A DNA stretch of 64,000 bases, taken from Rhizobium sp. P32RR-XVIII. Its GTDB lineage: Bacteria; Pseudomonadota; Alphaproteobacteria; Rhizobiales; Rhizobiaceae. How positions within the stretch are numbered: the stretch's first letter is position 1; the number at the start of each line of letters is the position of its first letter. The notes below the pieces were generated by a model. It saw only the letters and a list, made by a program, of their open reading frames with translations, searched no databases and was not told the origin of the DNA. Where the stretch lies: positions 310,001 through 374,000 of the forward strand of contig NZ_JABAIH010000004.1 of the NCBI RefSeq assembly GCF_012641395.1. Reading direction: 5' to 3'. The translations under genes were made by a program, and so were the position numbers. Below, piece after piece: positions 1-8,095 of the stretch.

Positions 1-16
1 TTGCAACGGGTTGCAA
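1..16. repeat. Prophage palindrome, copy 1
   Basis: TTGCAACGGGTTGCAA is a 16-base near-palindrome lying just before the HNH gene. Related copies occur at 3347-3362, 3392-3407 and 8440-8455, all within the prophage. Function unknown; an operator, a packaging-related site or a codon-neutral repeat are all possible. Confidence 0.5.
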
Positions 17-31
17 TGAGGATGTCGACTG

Positions 32-379
32 ATGCCCAGGAGCGCGCCTTCAATCCGTTCATGTGGTGGCGTCGTATCGTCTGGCGATCGGTGCCAGCAC
101 ATGATTGCGCGCGAACGTGACCGGAAGGCGCGCTTTGACCAGCAACGCCCCAGCGCCCGCGAGCGCGGCTATGATAGCAAGTGGGATAAAGAGCGCGCCG
201 TCTATCTGGCAGCGCATCCACACTGCGCAATGCCGGGATGTGACAGCCGCGCCAACGTCGTCGACCACAGGGCCCCCCATCGCGGCGACAAGCGTCTTTT
301 CTGGTCTCGATCGAACTGGCAGCCGTTGTGTACGCCCTGCCATTCCAGCCGCAAGCAATCCCAGGAGCGTCGCACATGA
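32..379 (+). CDS. HNH endonuclease (phage)
   Basis: A 115-residue protein with two N-terminal cysteines (C11, C21) and a C-terminal HNH core: C65/C70 zinc pair, VDH at 77-79, NW at 95-96, then CTPCH at 100-104 supplying the second zinc pair and a histidine. Small HNH proteins of this kind sit beside terminase genes in tailed phages and often assist cleavage of the packaged DNA, which is the inferred role. The start ATG follows an AGGATG stretch. The next gene overlaps by four bases (ATGA), so the two are translationally coupled. Confidence 0.85.
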   Translation: MPRSAPSIRSCGGVVSSGDRCQHMIARERDRKARFDQQRPSARERGYDSKWDKERAVYLAAHPHCAMPGCDSRANVVDHRAPHRGDKRLFWSRSNWQPLCTPCHSSRKQSQERRT

Positions 380-735
380 GCTACGAGCCCCAGAAGTACA
401 TGTTTCGCGGCCGACTGCGCACCGTCAACGAGATTGCCGAGCTCACAGGCCGACATCCGCAGGCGATCTATGACAGGCGCCAAGGCTCATACATCCCGGA
501 CAATGCCGAAGTTGAGAAGAGAGTGCGCGAGCGCCTGAAGAATGCGCATGGTCGCGCCCATTACGTGACCTTCGAGGGCAAGCGTCTTTCGTTGAAAGAC
601 TGGGCGCGTGAGTTCGGAATGCCCTACACGACTGCACAGCTTTGGCGGCGGAAGGGCATGTCTATCGAAGAGATCGCTACAAAGGCGCGGGCGACCTATC
701 TCCAACCGTCCGCCGCAGACCGGAGGCAGCCATGA
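376..735 (+). CDS. Hypothetical phage protein, possible DNA-binding
   Basis: A 119-residue basic protein. The ATG at 376 overlaps the HNH stop codon and has a CAGGAG ribosome site; an in-frame start at 328 would add residues that only overlap the HNH gene. Two stretches look like helix-turn-helix units: the N-terminal VNEIAELTGRHPQAIYDRR and a later LKDWAREFGMPYTTAQLWRR type segment. The position after HNH is where a small terminase is often found, and such proteins carry helix-turn-helix domains. That role is an inference only, since no family match is certain. Confidence 0.6.
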   Translation: MSYEPQKYMFRGRLRTVNEIAELTGRHPQAIYDRRQGSYIPDNAEVEKRVRERLKNAHGRAHYVTFEGKRLSLKDWAREFGMPYTTAQLWRRKGMSIEEIATKARATYLQPSAADRRQP

Positions 736-740
736 TGCAG

Positions 741-1241
741 CTAGATTTCCTTCGCACCTTCGAGCTTGTTCGGCTTCCGCTTAGGGATGCGGGCGATGTA
801 GGGTTTTTCCCTGTCCGTCGTGTAGATGACGGCATACATCTTGCCCGTCTCCATATCGCCCGTCACGTCGATGCGGTCATGGACAAATCCGTTCCACTGC
901 TCACCAGTTTTCAGAACGTACGGAAGGGTCGGCGGGCTTCCGGGCAACTGCGGGTGCGGAATGGCAAATGCTCGGATCGGCTTGTCTCGCCAGCGCGCCC
1001 AGATGTTTTGGTACTCCGATACGCCCAGACTTTGGATGGTCGTCGGCGCGTCCCCCCGGTTGACGGCCAATACCCGGACGAACTTGCGTCCTTCGGTAGC
1101 AGGGTGATTGATCACAAGCATATTCGGAGTGGCGCGCAGGTAAATCTTGGGGCCGCTCTCAAACCAGCGGCGCACCTCCAGAGACAGTGCACCGGTGGCG
1201 ACAATAGCGGCGTAGATCGCAATCCAATCAGCAGCGCCCAT
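741..1241 (-). CDS. Hypothetical membrane-anchored protein in prophage cassette
   Basis: A 166-residue protein with one hydrophobic N-terminal segment (about residues 5-22, WIAIYAAIVATGALSLEV) followed by a soluble domain rich in beta-type sequence and ending in a lysine-rich tail. I do not recognise the family. It lies on the strand opposite the structural genes, 9 bases downstream of another reverse-strand gene, so the two form an independent unit. This layout is typical of lysogenic-conversion or defence cargo ('morons') expressed from the prophage. A larger forward reading frame covering both genes is antisense noise. Confidence 0.65.
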   Translation of the reverse strand: MGAADWIAIYAAIVATGALSLEVRRWFESGPKIYLRATPNMLVINHPATEGRKFVRVLAVNRGDAPTTIQSLGVSEYQNIWARWRDKPIRAFAIPHPQLPGSPPTLPYVLKTGEQWNGFVHDRIDVTGDMETGKMYAVIYTTDREKPYIARIPKRKPNKLEGAKEI

Positions 1242-1250
1242 GCCTGGCCC

Positions 1251-1754
1251 TCAAAAATCGCCGCGACCATAATGACCATAAACACGAGGTGGTGGCGTTC
1301 TGCTGTACCTGAAAATGTGATGGTTGTTGGCTTGGCAATGTCTCGTGTCGCCCTCGCCCCGAATGTACATAATCTTTTTCTCATGCATACACACAGGGCA
1401 GGCGTCGTGGATGGGCTGACCGTTCGCCGCGTCCTCCCTCAAGCGATAGACCATGTCTTTGCGTTCGGTCGCAATCAGTGCGTAGCGCGCCTTCTCTTTC
1501 GCGAACTCGTCTTCCTTGCGCAGTTCGTCGCTGAGACGGCGCAGCGCCTCGCTGAGCTGCACATTCATTACGTTGGCCGTGGTCAGCTCGCCCGCAAGGG
1601 CATTAACGAGCTTCATCGCCTCGCCGTTGTCGGGCGCTGCCTTCTCGGAAGAGAACAACTTCTTGATTGCATCGGCAGTGGATGCGGCCTTGCTGGTCAC
1701 CCCGACGGCAGAAGACGCGAGGCCAAGCACCGTTTCAATCGTCGTCAGGTCCAT
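1251..1754 (-). CDS. Hypothetical protein with coiled-coil and zinc-ribbon-like tail
   Basis: A 167-residue protein. Residues 1-35 are Ala/Ser/Thr-rich, residues 45-105 are strongly charged and helical (likely coiled coil), and the C-terminal part has a C-x2-C-x17-C-x4-H pattern (C119, C122, C140, H145) like a zinc ribbon. No known family is recognised. It is the first gene of the reverse-strand pair, with the membrane protein at 741-1241 directly downstream. Its promoter would lie in the 170 bases before the head-tail connector gene. Function unknown; cargo such as superinfection exclusion or defence is possible from context. Confidence 0.65.
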   Translation of the reverse strand: MDLTTIETVLGLASSAVGVTSKAASTADAIKKLFSSEKAAPDNGEAMKLVNALAGELTTANVMNVQLSEALRRLSDELRKEDEFAKEKARYALIATERKDMVYRLREDAANGQPIHDACPVCMHEKKIMYIRGEGDTRHCQANNHHIFRYSRTPPPRVYGHYGRGDF

Positions 1755-1923
1755 TCTACCCCGTCTCCCAGGATCAACAACTCTAGCCTGAAATTACCGC
1801 GCCGCTCGCGGACTCGGCAAGCGGGGGACGGGGGGTATCCCCAGACTTTCATAAAGCCCGCAGGGACCGGCGCAGGTAGACACGCGCACGATTTGCAATC
1901 AAAAAATATGATAGGTTAAGTCG

Positions 1924-2220
1924 ATGTCATCAATTTCCGTCATGGATATAAAGCAGCACTTGAACATCGACGCCGAAGATGACGCCGATGACACGATGCT
2001 AACCGCTAAAATCGATGCGGCTCAGCAGTGGATTGAAAAATTCATTGGCACGCCGATCGCCGAGATCGAGGGCCAACCGGCGCCCGTGTTGGAAGCCATG
2101 CGCATTCTGGTCGGGCACCTCTACGAAAATCGGGAGGCCACGCTTGTCGGTGTGTCTGCCGAGATGCTGCCCTTTGGCGTCTTCGATCTGCTCGCACCAT
2201 ACAGGAGCTATGTCTTCTGA
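1924..2220 (+). CDS. Phage head-tail connector protein (gp6-like)
   Basis: A 98-residue protein with the typical connector layout: an N-terminal 'DIKQHLNID' segment, an acidic 'DDADDTML' turn, the helix around 'KIDAAQQWIEKFIG', then a second long helix 'VLEAMRILVGHLYENREA'. HK97 gp6/SPP1 gp15-type connectors form a ring beneath the portal. It begins a tightly packed block: the next ATG overlaps its stop (TGATG). The family assignment rests on sequence pattern and on the three joining genes that follow. Confidence 0.85.
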   Translation: MSSISVMDIKQHLNIDAEDDADDTMLTAKIDAAQQWIEKFIGTPIAEIEGQPAPVLEAMRILVGHLYENREATLVGVSAEMLPFGVFDLLAPYRSYVF

Positions 2221-2624
2221 TGAGCGCCCAGTCTGAACGTCTGAAGCGTCGGCTCGATGCCATCCCGAAGGCCGTCCGGGAAGCCGTGCAACCCGCCTTG
2301 ATCAAGTCCGGGCAGGAGCTTGCCGGCACCATGGAACAGCTGGCACCGGTAGACAGTGGCGATCTGAAGGACAGTATTCACGTCACGCCGCCTGGGCAGG
2401 CTACTCCGTCTTATAGCCAGCCGGGCGGCAGCCGGGTCGCGGGTGACACCGAAGTCCTGATCACGGTCGGCAACAGTGACGTGCGCTACCCGCATCTGGT
2501 CGAATACGGCACCGCCGACACGGTAGCGCAGCCGTTCTTTTGGCCAGCATTCCGCCTGAATAGAAAGCGCCTCGCCAACCGCATCAAGCGGGCAGTGCGC
2601 AAAGCCGTAAAGGACGCCACGTAA
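2220..2624 (+). CDS. HK97 gp10-family phage protein (tail completion)
   Basis: A 134-residue protein with the gp10 pattern: N-terminal amphipathic helix with basic residues ('RLKRRLDAIPKAVREAV'), 'LAPVDSGDLKDSIHVT', a central beta region, then 'YPHLVEYGTADTVAQPFFWPAFR' and a basic C-terminal helix. The 'VEYGT...QPFFWPA' signature is characteristic of this family, which acts at the head-tail junction. Start and stop overlap both neighbours (TGATG, TAATG), indicating coupled translation. Confidence 0.88.
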   Translation: MSAQSERLKRRLDAIPKAVREAVQPALIKSGQELAGTMEQLAPVDSGDLKDSIHVTPPGQATPSYSQPGGSRVAGDTEVLITVGNSDVRYPHLVEYGTADTVAQPFFWPAFRLNRKRLANRIKRAVRKAVKDAT

Positions 2625-3031
2625 TGGAACCGTCTCTTGCTCTTCAGGCGGCCGTCCGCGCGCGTCTGGTCTCGTCATCGGCGCTCGTGGCGCTCGTTGC
2701 GGCCGTTAACATCCGCGACGCCAATGGCCTCCCGGCCGCTTTCCCGTGCATCCTGATCGGCGAAGGGCAGACGGTGCCGGGCGGCGACATCGCTCGCAAG
2801 CGTCACGAAGCCTTCCTCGATCTCCACATCTGGACGACCGAAAGCAGCCTGGAGACCTCGAAGCGCATTGCCGGCGCCGTCCGCGCGGCGCTGATCGATA
2901 CCAATTGGGCAGTCACCGGCCTGCATGTCGCGGACCTGTACGTGGCCAGTTCCCGGTTTCTTCGCGACCCCGATGGCAAGCACTCGCACGCTGTCCTGTC
3001 GCTGTCCGCCCTTGTGCAGGAGGTGGCATAA
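2624..3031 (+). CDS. DUF3168-family phage tail completion protein
   Basis: A 135-residue protein matching the DUF3168 pattern: 'LQAAVRARLVSSSALVALV' start, 'FPCILIGEGQTVP', 'RKRHEAFLDLHIWTTE', a helix with 'KRIAGAVRAAL', and the terminal 'HAVLSLSALVQE' strand. Members cap the tail end of siphophage tubes or complete the head-tail joint. It overlaps its upstream and downstream neighbours by one base, as in other phage joining modules. Confidence 0.85.
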   Translation: MEPSLALQAAVRARLVSSSALVALVAAVNIRDANGLPAAFPCILIGEGQTVPGGDIARKRHEAFLDLHIWTTESSLETSKRIAGAVRAALIDTNWAVTGLHVADLYVASSRFLRDPDGKHSHAVLSLSALVQEVA

Positions 3032-3345
3032 TGCGCGCCGGTAAACTCGACAAAGCGATCGTGATTGAGCAGCGCGGCGAAGTCGTCAACGACTACGGCA
3101 CCGTGTCGGAAGGCTGGACGAAGGTTGCCAGCTTGCGCGCTCAGGTCCTGCAACAGAGCACTGAAGAGTTCCTGAAAAGCGCCGGCAGCACGCCAGAAAC
3201 AGCCGTGATTTTCCGCATCCGGTGGCGTGCCGATCTCACGACAGAACATCGTGTCACCTACCGGGGACAAATCTTCGATCTGAAAGAGATCAAAGAGTTG
3301 GGCCGCCGTGACGGTCTCGAACTTCGTTGTGTCGCGGGAGGATGA
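3031..3345 (+). CDS. Phage head closure / head-tail adaptor protein
   Basis: A 104-residue beta-rich protein: 'AGKLDKAIVIEQRGEVVNDYGTVSEGW', 'KVASLRAQVL', 'RWRADLTTEHRVTYRGQIFDLKEIKE'. This is the SPP1 gp16/HK97 gp7-type stopper fold, which closes the portal channel after packaging. The ATG at 3031 overlaps the previous stop and has an AGGAGGTGG ribosome site; longer in-frame starts upstream would lie inside the previous gene and are not used. The large terminase begins immediately after its stop. Confidence 0.85.
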   Translation: MRAGKLDKAIVIEQRGEVVNDYGTVSEGWTKVASLRAQVLQQSTEEFLKSAGSTPETAVIFRIRWRADLTTEHRVTYRGQIFDLKEIKELGRRDGLELRCVAGG

Positions 3346-3346
3346 A

Positions 3347-3362
3347 TTGCAGCCCGTTGCAA
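3347..3362. repeat. Prophage palindrome, copy 2
   Basis: TTGCAGCCCGTTGCAA is one base different from the reverse complement of copy 1. It begins exactly at the proposed TTG start codon of the large terminase. Confidence 0.5.
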
Positions 3363-5032
3363 CGCCAATCATCCGACGACGGGCCCGACCGTTGCAACGC
3401 GTTGCACCGATCGCGAAGCTGTTTGCGGATATTCCAGACCCCCTTGGCTATGGACAGCGAGCAGTTGATTGGCTGCGCAGCCTGAAGCATCCGAAGTCCG
3501 AGCTGCCGGGAGGTGCTTTCCAGCTCGACCCCTGGCAAGAGGAGATCGTCCGCAAAATCTATGGGCCTCGCAATCTCGACGGCACCCGCATCGTCCGGCA
3601 GGTGATCATGTTGCTGCCGCGCGGCAATCGCAAAACCAGCCTGGGCGCCGCGCTCGCGCTGCTTCACACGTGGGGCCCGGAAGCGAAGCAGGGCGGCGAA
3701 GTCCTCACTGCTGCCGCCGACCGCAAGCAAGCGAAGCTCGCTTTTGCCGAAGCGGAAAGCATCATCCGGGCCGGTGATGCCGAGCTGTGGACGAAAGGAC
3801 AGCAGTCGCGCCGCTACGATGCCGCCAATGCGATCAAGCTCCAGGAATACAAAAACCGAATGGTATTTCCGAACGGCAGCTTTCTCGAAAGCCTGTCGAA
3901 TGATGCTGGCACTCAGCACGGCCGAACGCCGGTCTTTGCCCTGATCGACGAAATCCATGCCTGGAAAAAGCGCGACCTCTATGACGTCATCCGCACCGGC
4001 CTTGTGAAGGTGCCGGGTTCGCTGTCCGTCATAATCACTACCGCCGGCCGTGGGCAGGAGAACATTGCATTCCAGATCATCGACTACGCGCGCCGCGTCG
4101 CGTCTGGCAAGATCGACGACCCCGGCACGCTGCCGGTCTTGTTTGAGACCTCGCCCGATGCCGACTGGACCGACGAGGCGGTATGGCGTGCGGCTAATCC
4201 CGGCCTCGAATACGGCTATCCCGACCTTGGCGGCCTTCGCCAGCTCGCCCGTGAAGCGGCCGAACGCCCGGCCGATCGCGAAGCCTTTCGCCAGTTGCAC
4301 CTCAACGTCTGGCTTGGTCACTCGTCCGACCCGTTTGTCGAGATGCCGGTCTATGATCGCGGCGCGGCTCCGGTCGACCTCGACACCTTGGAGCGTGAAC
4401 CGTGCTGGATTGGCGTGGACTTGTCATCGACCAGTGACTTGACCGCCGTTGTGGCGGCATGGCGCGACCCGGACGTCGAAGATGGCTACATCGTCAAGCC
4501 ATGGTTTTTCTGCCCTGAGGATAACCTGGACAAGCGGACGCAACAGTCCGGCTATCCCTACAGCCAGTGGGCCGCCGAAGGCAGGCTGATCGCCACGCCG
4601 GGCAACGTCGTCGACATCCGCGCCGTTGAAGATCACATCCGCGACTTGTGCGATCGCCTCGACGTCCGGGAGATCGCCTTCGACCCGCACTATGCCCGCA
4701 TCACCATGGCCAATCTCGTCGAAGACGGCTACCCGGCCATCGAAATGCGGCAAGGATGGGTGACGATGGGCCCAGCCATCCGGGAGCTGGAAAAGGCAAT
4801 CCTTGCTGGCAAATTCCAGCACGGCGGCGACCCTATCCTTCGTTGGAACTTCGATAACATCGCCATCCAGGACGACGGCAAGGGCAACCGCTCGTTCCAC
4901 AAGGGCAAGGCGCGCGACAAGATCGATGGCGCCGTTGCTGCCGCCATGGCCGTGGGCCGCGCCGCCACGGGTGATGATCACCGCTCCGTTTACAACAGCT
5001 CCGATCGCCCGGAAGGGCTGCTCATTTTCTAA
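3347..5032 (+). CDS. Phage terminase large subunit
   Basis: About 561 residues. The ATPase half has a Walker A variant LLPRGNRKTS (about residues 89-98) and a Walker B 'FALIDE' with D201/E202. The nuclease half starts with 'WIGVDLSSTSDL' (D358, D364) and ends in the acidic/basic 'KDKIDGAVAAAMA' region. It drives DNA packaging and cuts concatemers. I chose the TTG at 3347 because a GGGAGG ribosome site lies five to six bases upstream; an in-frame GTG at 3308 is possible but overlaps the adaptor gene and lacks a good site. Its place after the connectors, not before the portal, is unusual. Confidence 0.92.
   Translation: MQPVATPIIRRRARPLQRVAPIAKLFADIPDPLGYGQRAVDWLRSLKHPKSELPGGAFQLDPWQEEIVRKIYGPRNLDGTRIVRQVIMLLPRGNRKTSLGAALALLHTWGPEAKQGGEVLTAAADRKQAKLAFAEAESIIRAGDAELWTKGQQSRRYDAANAIKLQEYKNRMVFPNGSFLESLSNDAGTQHGRTPVFALIDEIHAWKKRDLYDVIRTGLVKVPGSLSVIITTAGRGQENIAFQIIDYARRVASGKIDDPGTLPVLFETSPDADWTDEAVWRAANPGLEYGYPDLGGLRQLAREAAERPADREAFRQLHLNVWLGHSSDPFVEMPVYDRGAAPVDLDTLEREPCWIGVDLSSTSDLTAVVAAWRDPDVEDGYIVKPWFFCPEDNLDKRTQQSGYPYSQWAAEGRLIATPGNVVDIRAVEDHIRDLCDRLDVREIAFDPHYARITMANLVEDGYPAIEMRQGWVTMGPAIRELEKAILAGKFQHGGDPILRWNFDNIAIQDDGKGNRSFHKGKARDKIDGAVAAAMAVGRAATGDDHRSVYNSSDRPEGLLIF
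3392..3407. repeat. Prophage palindrome, copy 3
   Basis: TTGCAACGCGTTGCAC lies inside the 5' part of the terminase gene, 45 bases after copy 2. It is a near-perfect palindrome of the same family. Confidence 0.5.
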
Positions 5033-5037
5033 GGATT

Positions 5038-7731
5038 ATGCTCATGCCTACAGATGAAGAACGTCTAGTCATCGCCCTAGAAGCCCGTGTGAAGGACTTC
5101 GAACGCAACTTTAACCGTGCCAGCAAGACGGCCAACGACAATTTCAACAGCATCGAAAAGCGTGCCAAGCAGTCGGCCGACACATTGGAAAAGAGCTTCG
5201 GCGACCTGTCCGGCTCGTTCGCCGGCAAGATTAAGGGCTTGATTAAGCCCTTCATGGCGGGTGGCATCCTGGCCGCTGGCGTGACTGCTGCCGCCACCGC
5301 CCTGGGCGAAGTGGCGAAATCTGTCGCGGAAGTCGATCGTGAAGCGCGCAAAGCTGGCGTGTCGGCGAAGGTTTGGCAACAATGGGCCTACGTCGCCACC
5401 GCCACCGGCATGAATATCGATGGCGTCACCGACGCCCTGAAAGAGCTGAACATTCGCGGCGACGAGTTCGCCAAAACCGGCAAGGGTAGCGCCCAGGAAG
5501 CTTTCACCCGCCTGGGCTACACCGCGAGCGACGTCGCCAAGCGCATCAAAGACCCGTCTGCGTTCCTCGACGAGATCATCGGCAAGCTGCAACAGATGGA
5601 CGCCGCCGCACAGACGCGCATTCTTGACGAGACGTTTGGCGGGCAGGGCGCCGAAGAGCTCGCTAAGGTCCTGGGCCTCTCCGTCGATCAGATCAAAAAG
5701 CTACGCAGCGAAGCCGCGACCTTCTCCGACGAGCAGATCGAGAGTGCCAAAAAGATCGATCAAGAGTTCAACACCCTTTGGCGCAACGTCACCGTGTACG
5801 CGAAGAAAGCTGCGATCGAGAGCGCGAGCTATGCCGGCAAGATCATTGACGTACTCAGCACCCTAAAGGGCGACAAGCTGATCGCGGGTTACAAATCCAA
5901 CGCTCTGTCGCCAGAAGCCCAGTTAAGGAAATTGGAAGATCGCCGCGACGGCATCCTAAAGGAGATCGAGCACGTTCAATCCGACCCTTTCAACGCGCTC
6001 AAGGAAGCCGAGCTTCGGCAGTTACAAGCCTCGCTTGCCGCCGTCGAACAGCAGATTGAAGATTTGGGCGGCGGTAGCGATGAGCTGAAGTCGGCGCTCG
6101 CAGAGCTATCCGCGATCACCCAAACGGCCGGCAACACGTTCGATCACTCCGCGACCAGCGCCGCGAACTTCAAGACCGCGCTCAATGAGATCAAGACACT
6201 TGTGCCGGGCCTGAAAGCCGACCTGGACAGCCTCGCGACCATGAACGGCATTGATGCCGCCTACCAGCGCGCCGTGTCGAATGCTCGCACCATGGGCGAC
6301 GTGAGGAACGCGACCGACCTCGCAAACCGCGCCAAGGCGGCCGTGCGCGTTAACAATGCCACGACCAACACGTCGGCATATCTCGATGGCTTCCTCTCGA
6401 ACGGGAAGAGCAACGCTTCCGTCGAAGGCATGGCATCGGCCTTCGCCAAGAAGTTGGCCACCATGTTCGCTTCGATGCCCGACGAGCTTCGCGGCCAAAT
6501 CTCGATCACCTCCGGCTTTCGCGACATTCAGCGGCAGCAACAACTATGGGCGGAAGCGCTGGAGAAGTACGGCTCACCGGAAGCAGCGCGGAAGTGGGTT
6601 GCGCCTCCCGGCAAAAGCCAGCACAACAGCGGCAACGCTGCCGACCTTGGTTTTGCCTCCGATGCTGTTCGCCAGTGGGTACACGCCAACGCCAGCAGCT
6701 TCGGCCTGCAGTTCCCGCTCAACAACGAGAATTGGCACATCGAAGACGCCGATGCGCGCCGATCGGCCGACAGCGCTGCCGTGCAACAGCAGATCAACCT
6801 TGCCAAGCAGCACGCCGATGCCCGCAAGAGCCTCAATCAGACCATACAGGAAGGGTTAGACCTCGCCCGCTTCGAACAATCGATCTCGACGATGTCCGCC
6901 CAACAACAGGCGATCGAGCTGGGCGTCTACCGGGCGAAGGCGGAAGCCAAACGCGCCGGCATCACTCTCAGCGAGCAGGAAATTCAGCAAATCCGCGAGC
7001 AGGTGACGGCAACCCAACAGCTCCAGGCGGCCAACGATCGCACAGCCAAGGCGACCGAAGGAATGCAGGAAGCCCAGCAGTTTTTTGCGGAAGGCTTCAC
7101 CAACGCCCTGTCTGGCCTCATCACCGGCACGACCACGCTCGAAAGCGCAATGCAACAGCTCGCCAACTCGATCATCAATGCCGCGCTCCAGGCAATTCTC
7201 CTGGGGCAGGGCCCGCTTGCTGGCCTGGGTGGGGGCAAGTCCTCGTCGGGCGGCAGGGGCGCCATTGGTGGCCTCCTGGGCTGGCTTTTCAGCGCCAAGG
7301 GCGGGCCGGTCTCGCATAGCCGCCGATCGATGCTCTACCTTGCCGGCGGCGGCGACGTCCGTGGGCCCGGTACAAGCACATCCGACAGCATCCCGGCGAT
7401 GCTTTCCGACGGCGAATTTGTCGTCAACGCAGCCGCAACCAAGCGCCACCGGGCAGCCCTAGAGGCGATTAACTCCGGGCGTGCACCTGCCTTCCTGGCT
7501 AAGGGCGGCATTGCCGGCAGTCAGTTGGCCGGCCGCAGCGGTGGTGTGTCGATCGGCAACATTAACATGCCGATCAAGATCGAGACGCAAGGCTCATCGG
7601 GCGACCCGGTGAAAGACCAGGAGCATCAACGCAACCTGTCGAAGCAGGTCGGAGCAGCCGTTGACCAGCACATGACCGAGTGGTTCCTCAATCAGAGCCG
7701 CCCCGGCGGCCTTCTGACCGGTAGGAGATAA
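5038..7731 (+). CDS. Phage tape measure protein with embedded M15-type peptidase domain
   Basis: An 897-residue protein. The N-terminal third is charged and helical ('ALEARVKDFERNFNRASKTAND') followed by a hydrophobic Ala/Gly segment (about 75-95). Residues about 450-575 carry an M15/VanY-like zinc peptidase signature: S527-x-H529-x2-G532-x-A534-x-D536 and E564-x-W566-H567. The C-terminus has the 'GPGTSTSDSIPAMLSDGEFVVNA' signature of lambda-like tape measures. It sets tail length and probably digests peptidoglycan during DNA entry. A second ATG at 5044 could be used instead. The gpM-like gene follows after 5 bases. Confidence 0.9.
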   Translation: MLMPTDEERLVIALEARVKDFERNFNRASKTANDNFNSIEKRAKQSADTLEKSFGDLSGSFAGKIKGLIKPFMAGGILAAGVTAAATALGEVAKSVAEVDREARKAGVSAKVWQQWAYVATATGMNIDGVTDALKELNIRGDEFAKTGKGSAQEAFTRLGYTASDVAKRIKDPSAFLDEIIGKLQQMDAAAQTRILDETFGGQGAEELAKVLGLSVDQIKKLRSEAATFSDEQIESAKKIDQEFNTLWRNVTVYAKKAAIESASYAGKIIDVLSTLKGDKLIAGYKSNALSPEAQLRKLEDRRDGILKEIEHVQSDPFNALKEAELRQLQASLAAVEQQIEDLGGGSDELKSALAELSAITQTAGNTFDHSATSAANFKTALNEIKTLVPGLKADLDSLATMNGIDAAYQRAVSNARTMGDVRNATDLANRAKAAVRVNNATTNTSAYLDGFLSNGKSNASVEGMASAFAKKLATMFASMPDELRGQISITSGFRDIQRQQQLWAEALEKYGSPEAARKWVAPPGKSQHNSGNAADLGFASDAVRQWVHANASSFGLQFPLNNENWHIEDADARRSADSAAVQQQINLAKQHADARKSLNQTIQEGLDLARFEQSISTMSAQQQAIELGVYRAKAEAKRAGITLSEQEIQQIREQVTATQQLQAANDRTAKATEGMQEAQQFFAEGFTNALSGLITGTTTLESAMQQLANSIINAALQAILLGQGPLAGLGGGKSSSGGRGAIGGLLGWLFSAKGGPVSHSRRSMLYLAGGGDVRGPGTSTSDSIPAMLSDGEFVVNAAATKRHRAALEAINSGRAPAFLAKGGIAGSQLAGRSGGVSIGNINMPIKIETQGSSGDPVKDQEHQRNLSKQVGAAVDQHMTEWFLNQSRPGGLLTGRR

Positions 7732-7736
7732 CGACG

Positions 7737-8093
7737 ATGACTACCCCGACCCTTACATTACCGGAAGGCGTCTTTATCTCGCCCGGTTCATCCCAGGACG
7801 TCACCGCTCGCGTGTTGAAAGCGCAGTTCGGCAACGGCTACGTCGAGCGCGCCGCCGACGGCATCCATTCGATTACGGGCGAATTTCAAATGACGATTGA
7901 AAACCTACCGCGCCGGGATGTGCAAACGATCGATGCATTCTTCAGGGAGCGCGGTGGCTACAAGGCGTTTTACTTCACGCCGCCCGGCGAGGCGTCGCCC
8001 AGGCTATGGACTTGTGAAAAGTGGCGCATTGCGCACGCAGACGCGACTTATGACACCGTGTCGGCGACCTTCAGCGAGGTCTTCACCCCTTAA
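7737..8093 (+). CDS. Phage minor tail protein, gpM-like
   Basis: A 118-residue protein with the lambda gpM pattern: 'ARVLKAQFGNGYVERAADGI' near residues 25-45, a central strand-rich part, 'FFRERGGYKAFYFTPPGE', 'WTCEKWRIA', and the terminal 'YDTVSATFSEVF'. gpM-type proteins connect tail tube and tip. The ribosome site AGGAGAT precedes the ATG. The usual next tail-tip genes (gpL, gpK, gpI, gpJ-like) are absent: the gene is followed at once by the convergent integrase, which points to loss of the distal tail module or its location elsewhere. Confidence 0.85.
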   Translation: MTTPTLTLPEGVFISPGSSQDVTARVLKAQFGNGYVERAADGIHSITGEFQMTIENLPRRDVQTIDAFFRERGGYKAFYFTPPGEASPRLWTCEKWRIAHADATYDTVSATFSEVFTP

Positions 8094-8095
8094 AG

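Noticed and set aside
642..1919. Forward open frame of 425 codons in the prophage
   Set aside because: It is antisense to the two reverse-strand cassette genes, begins with TTG inside another gene and has low-complexity Arg-rich composition.
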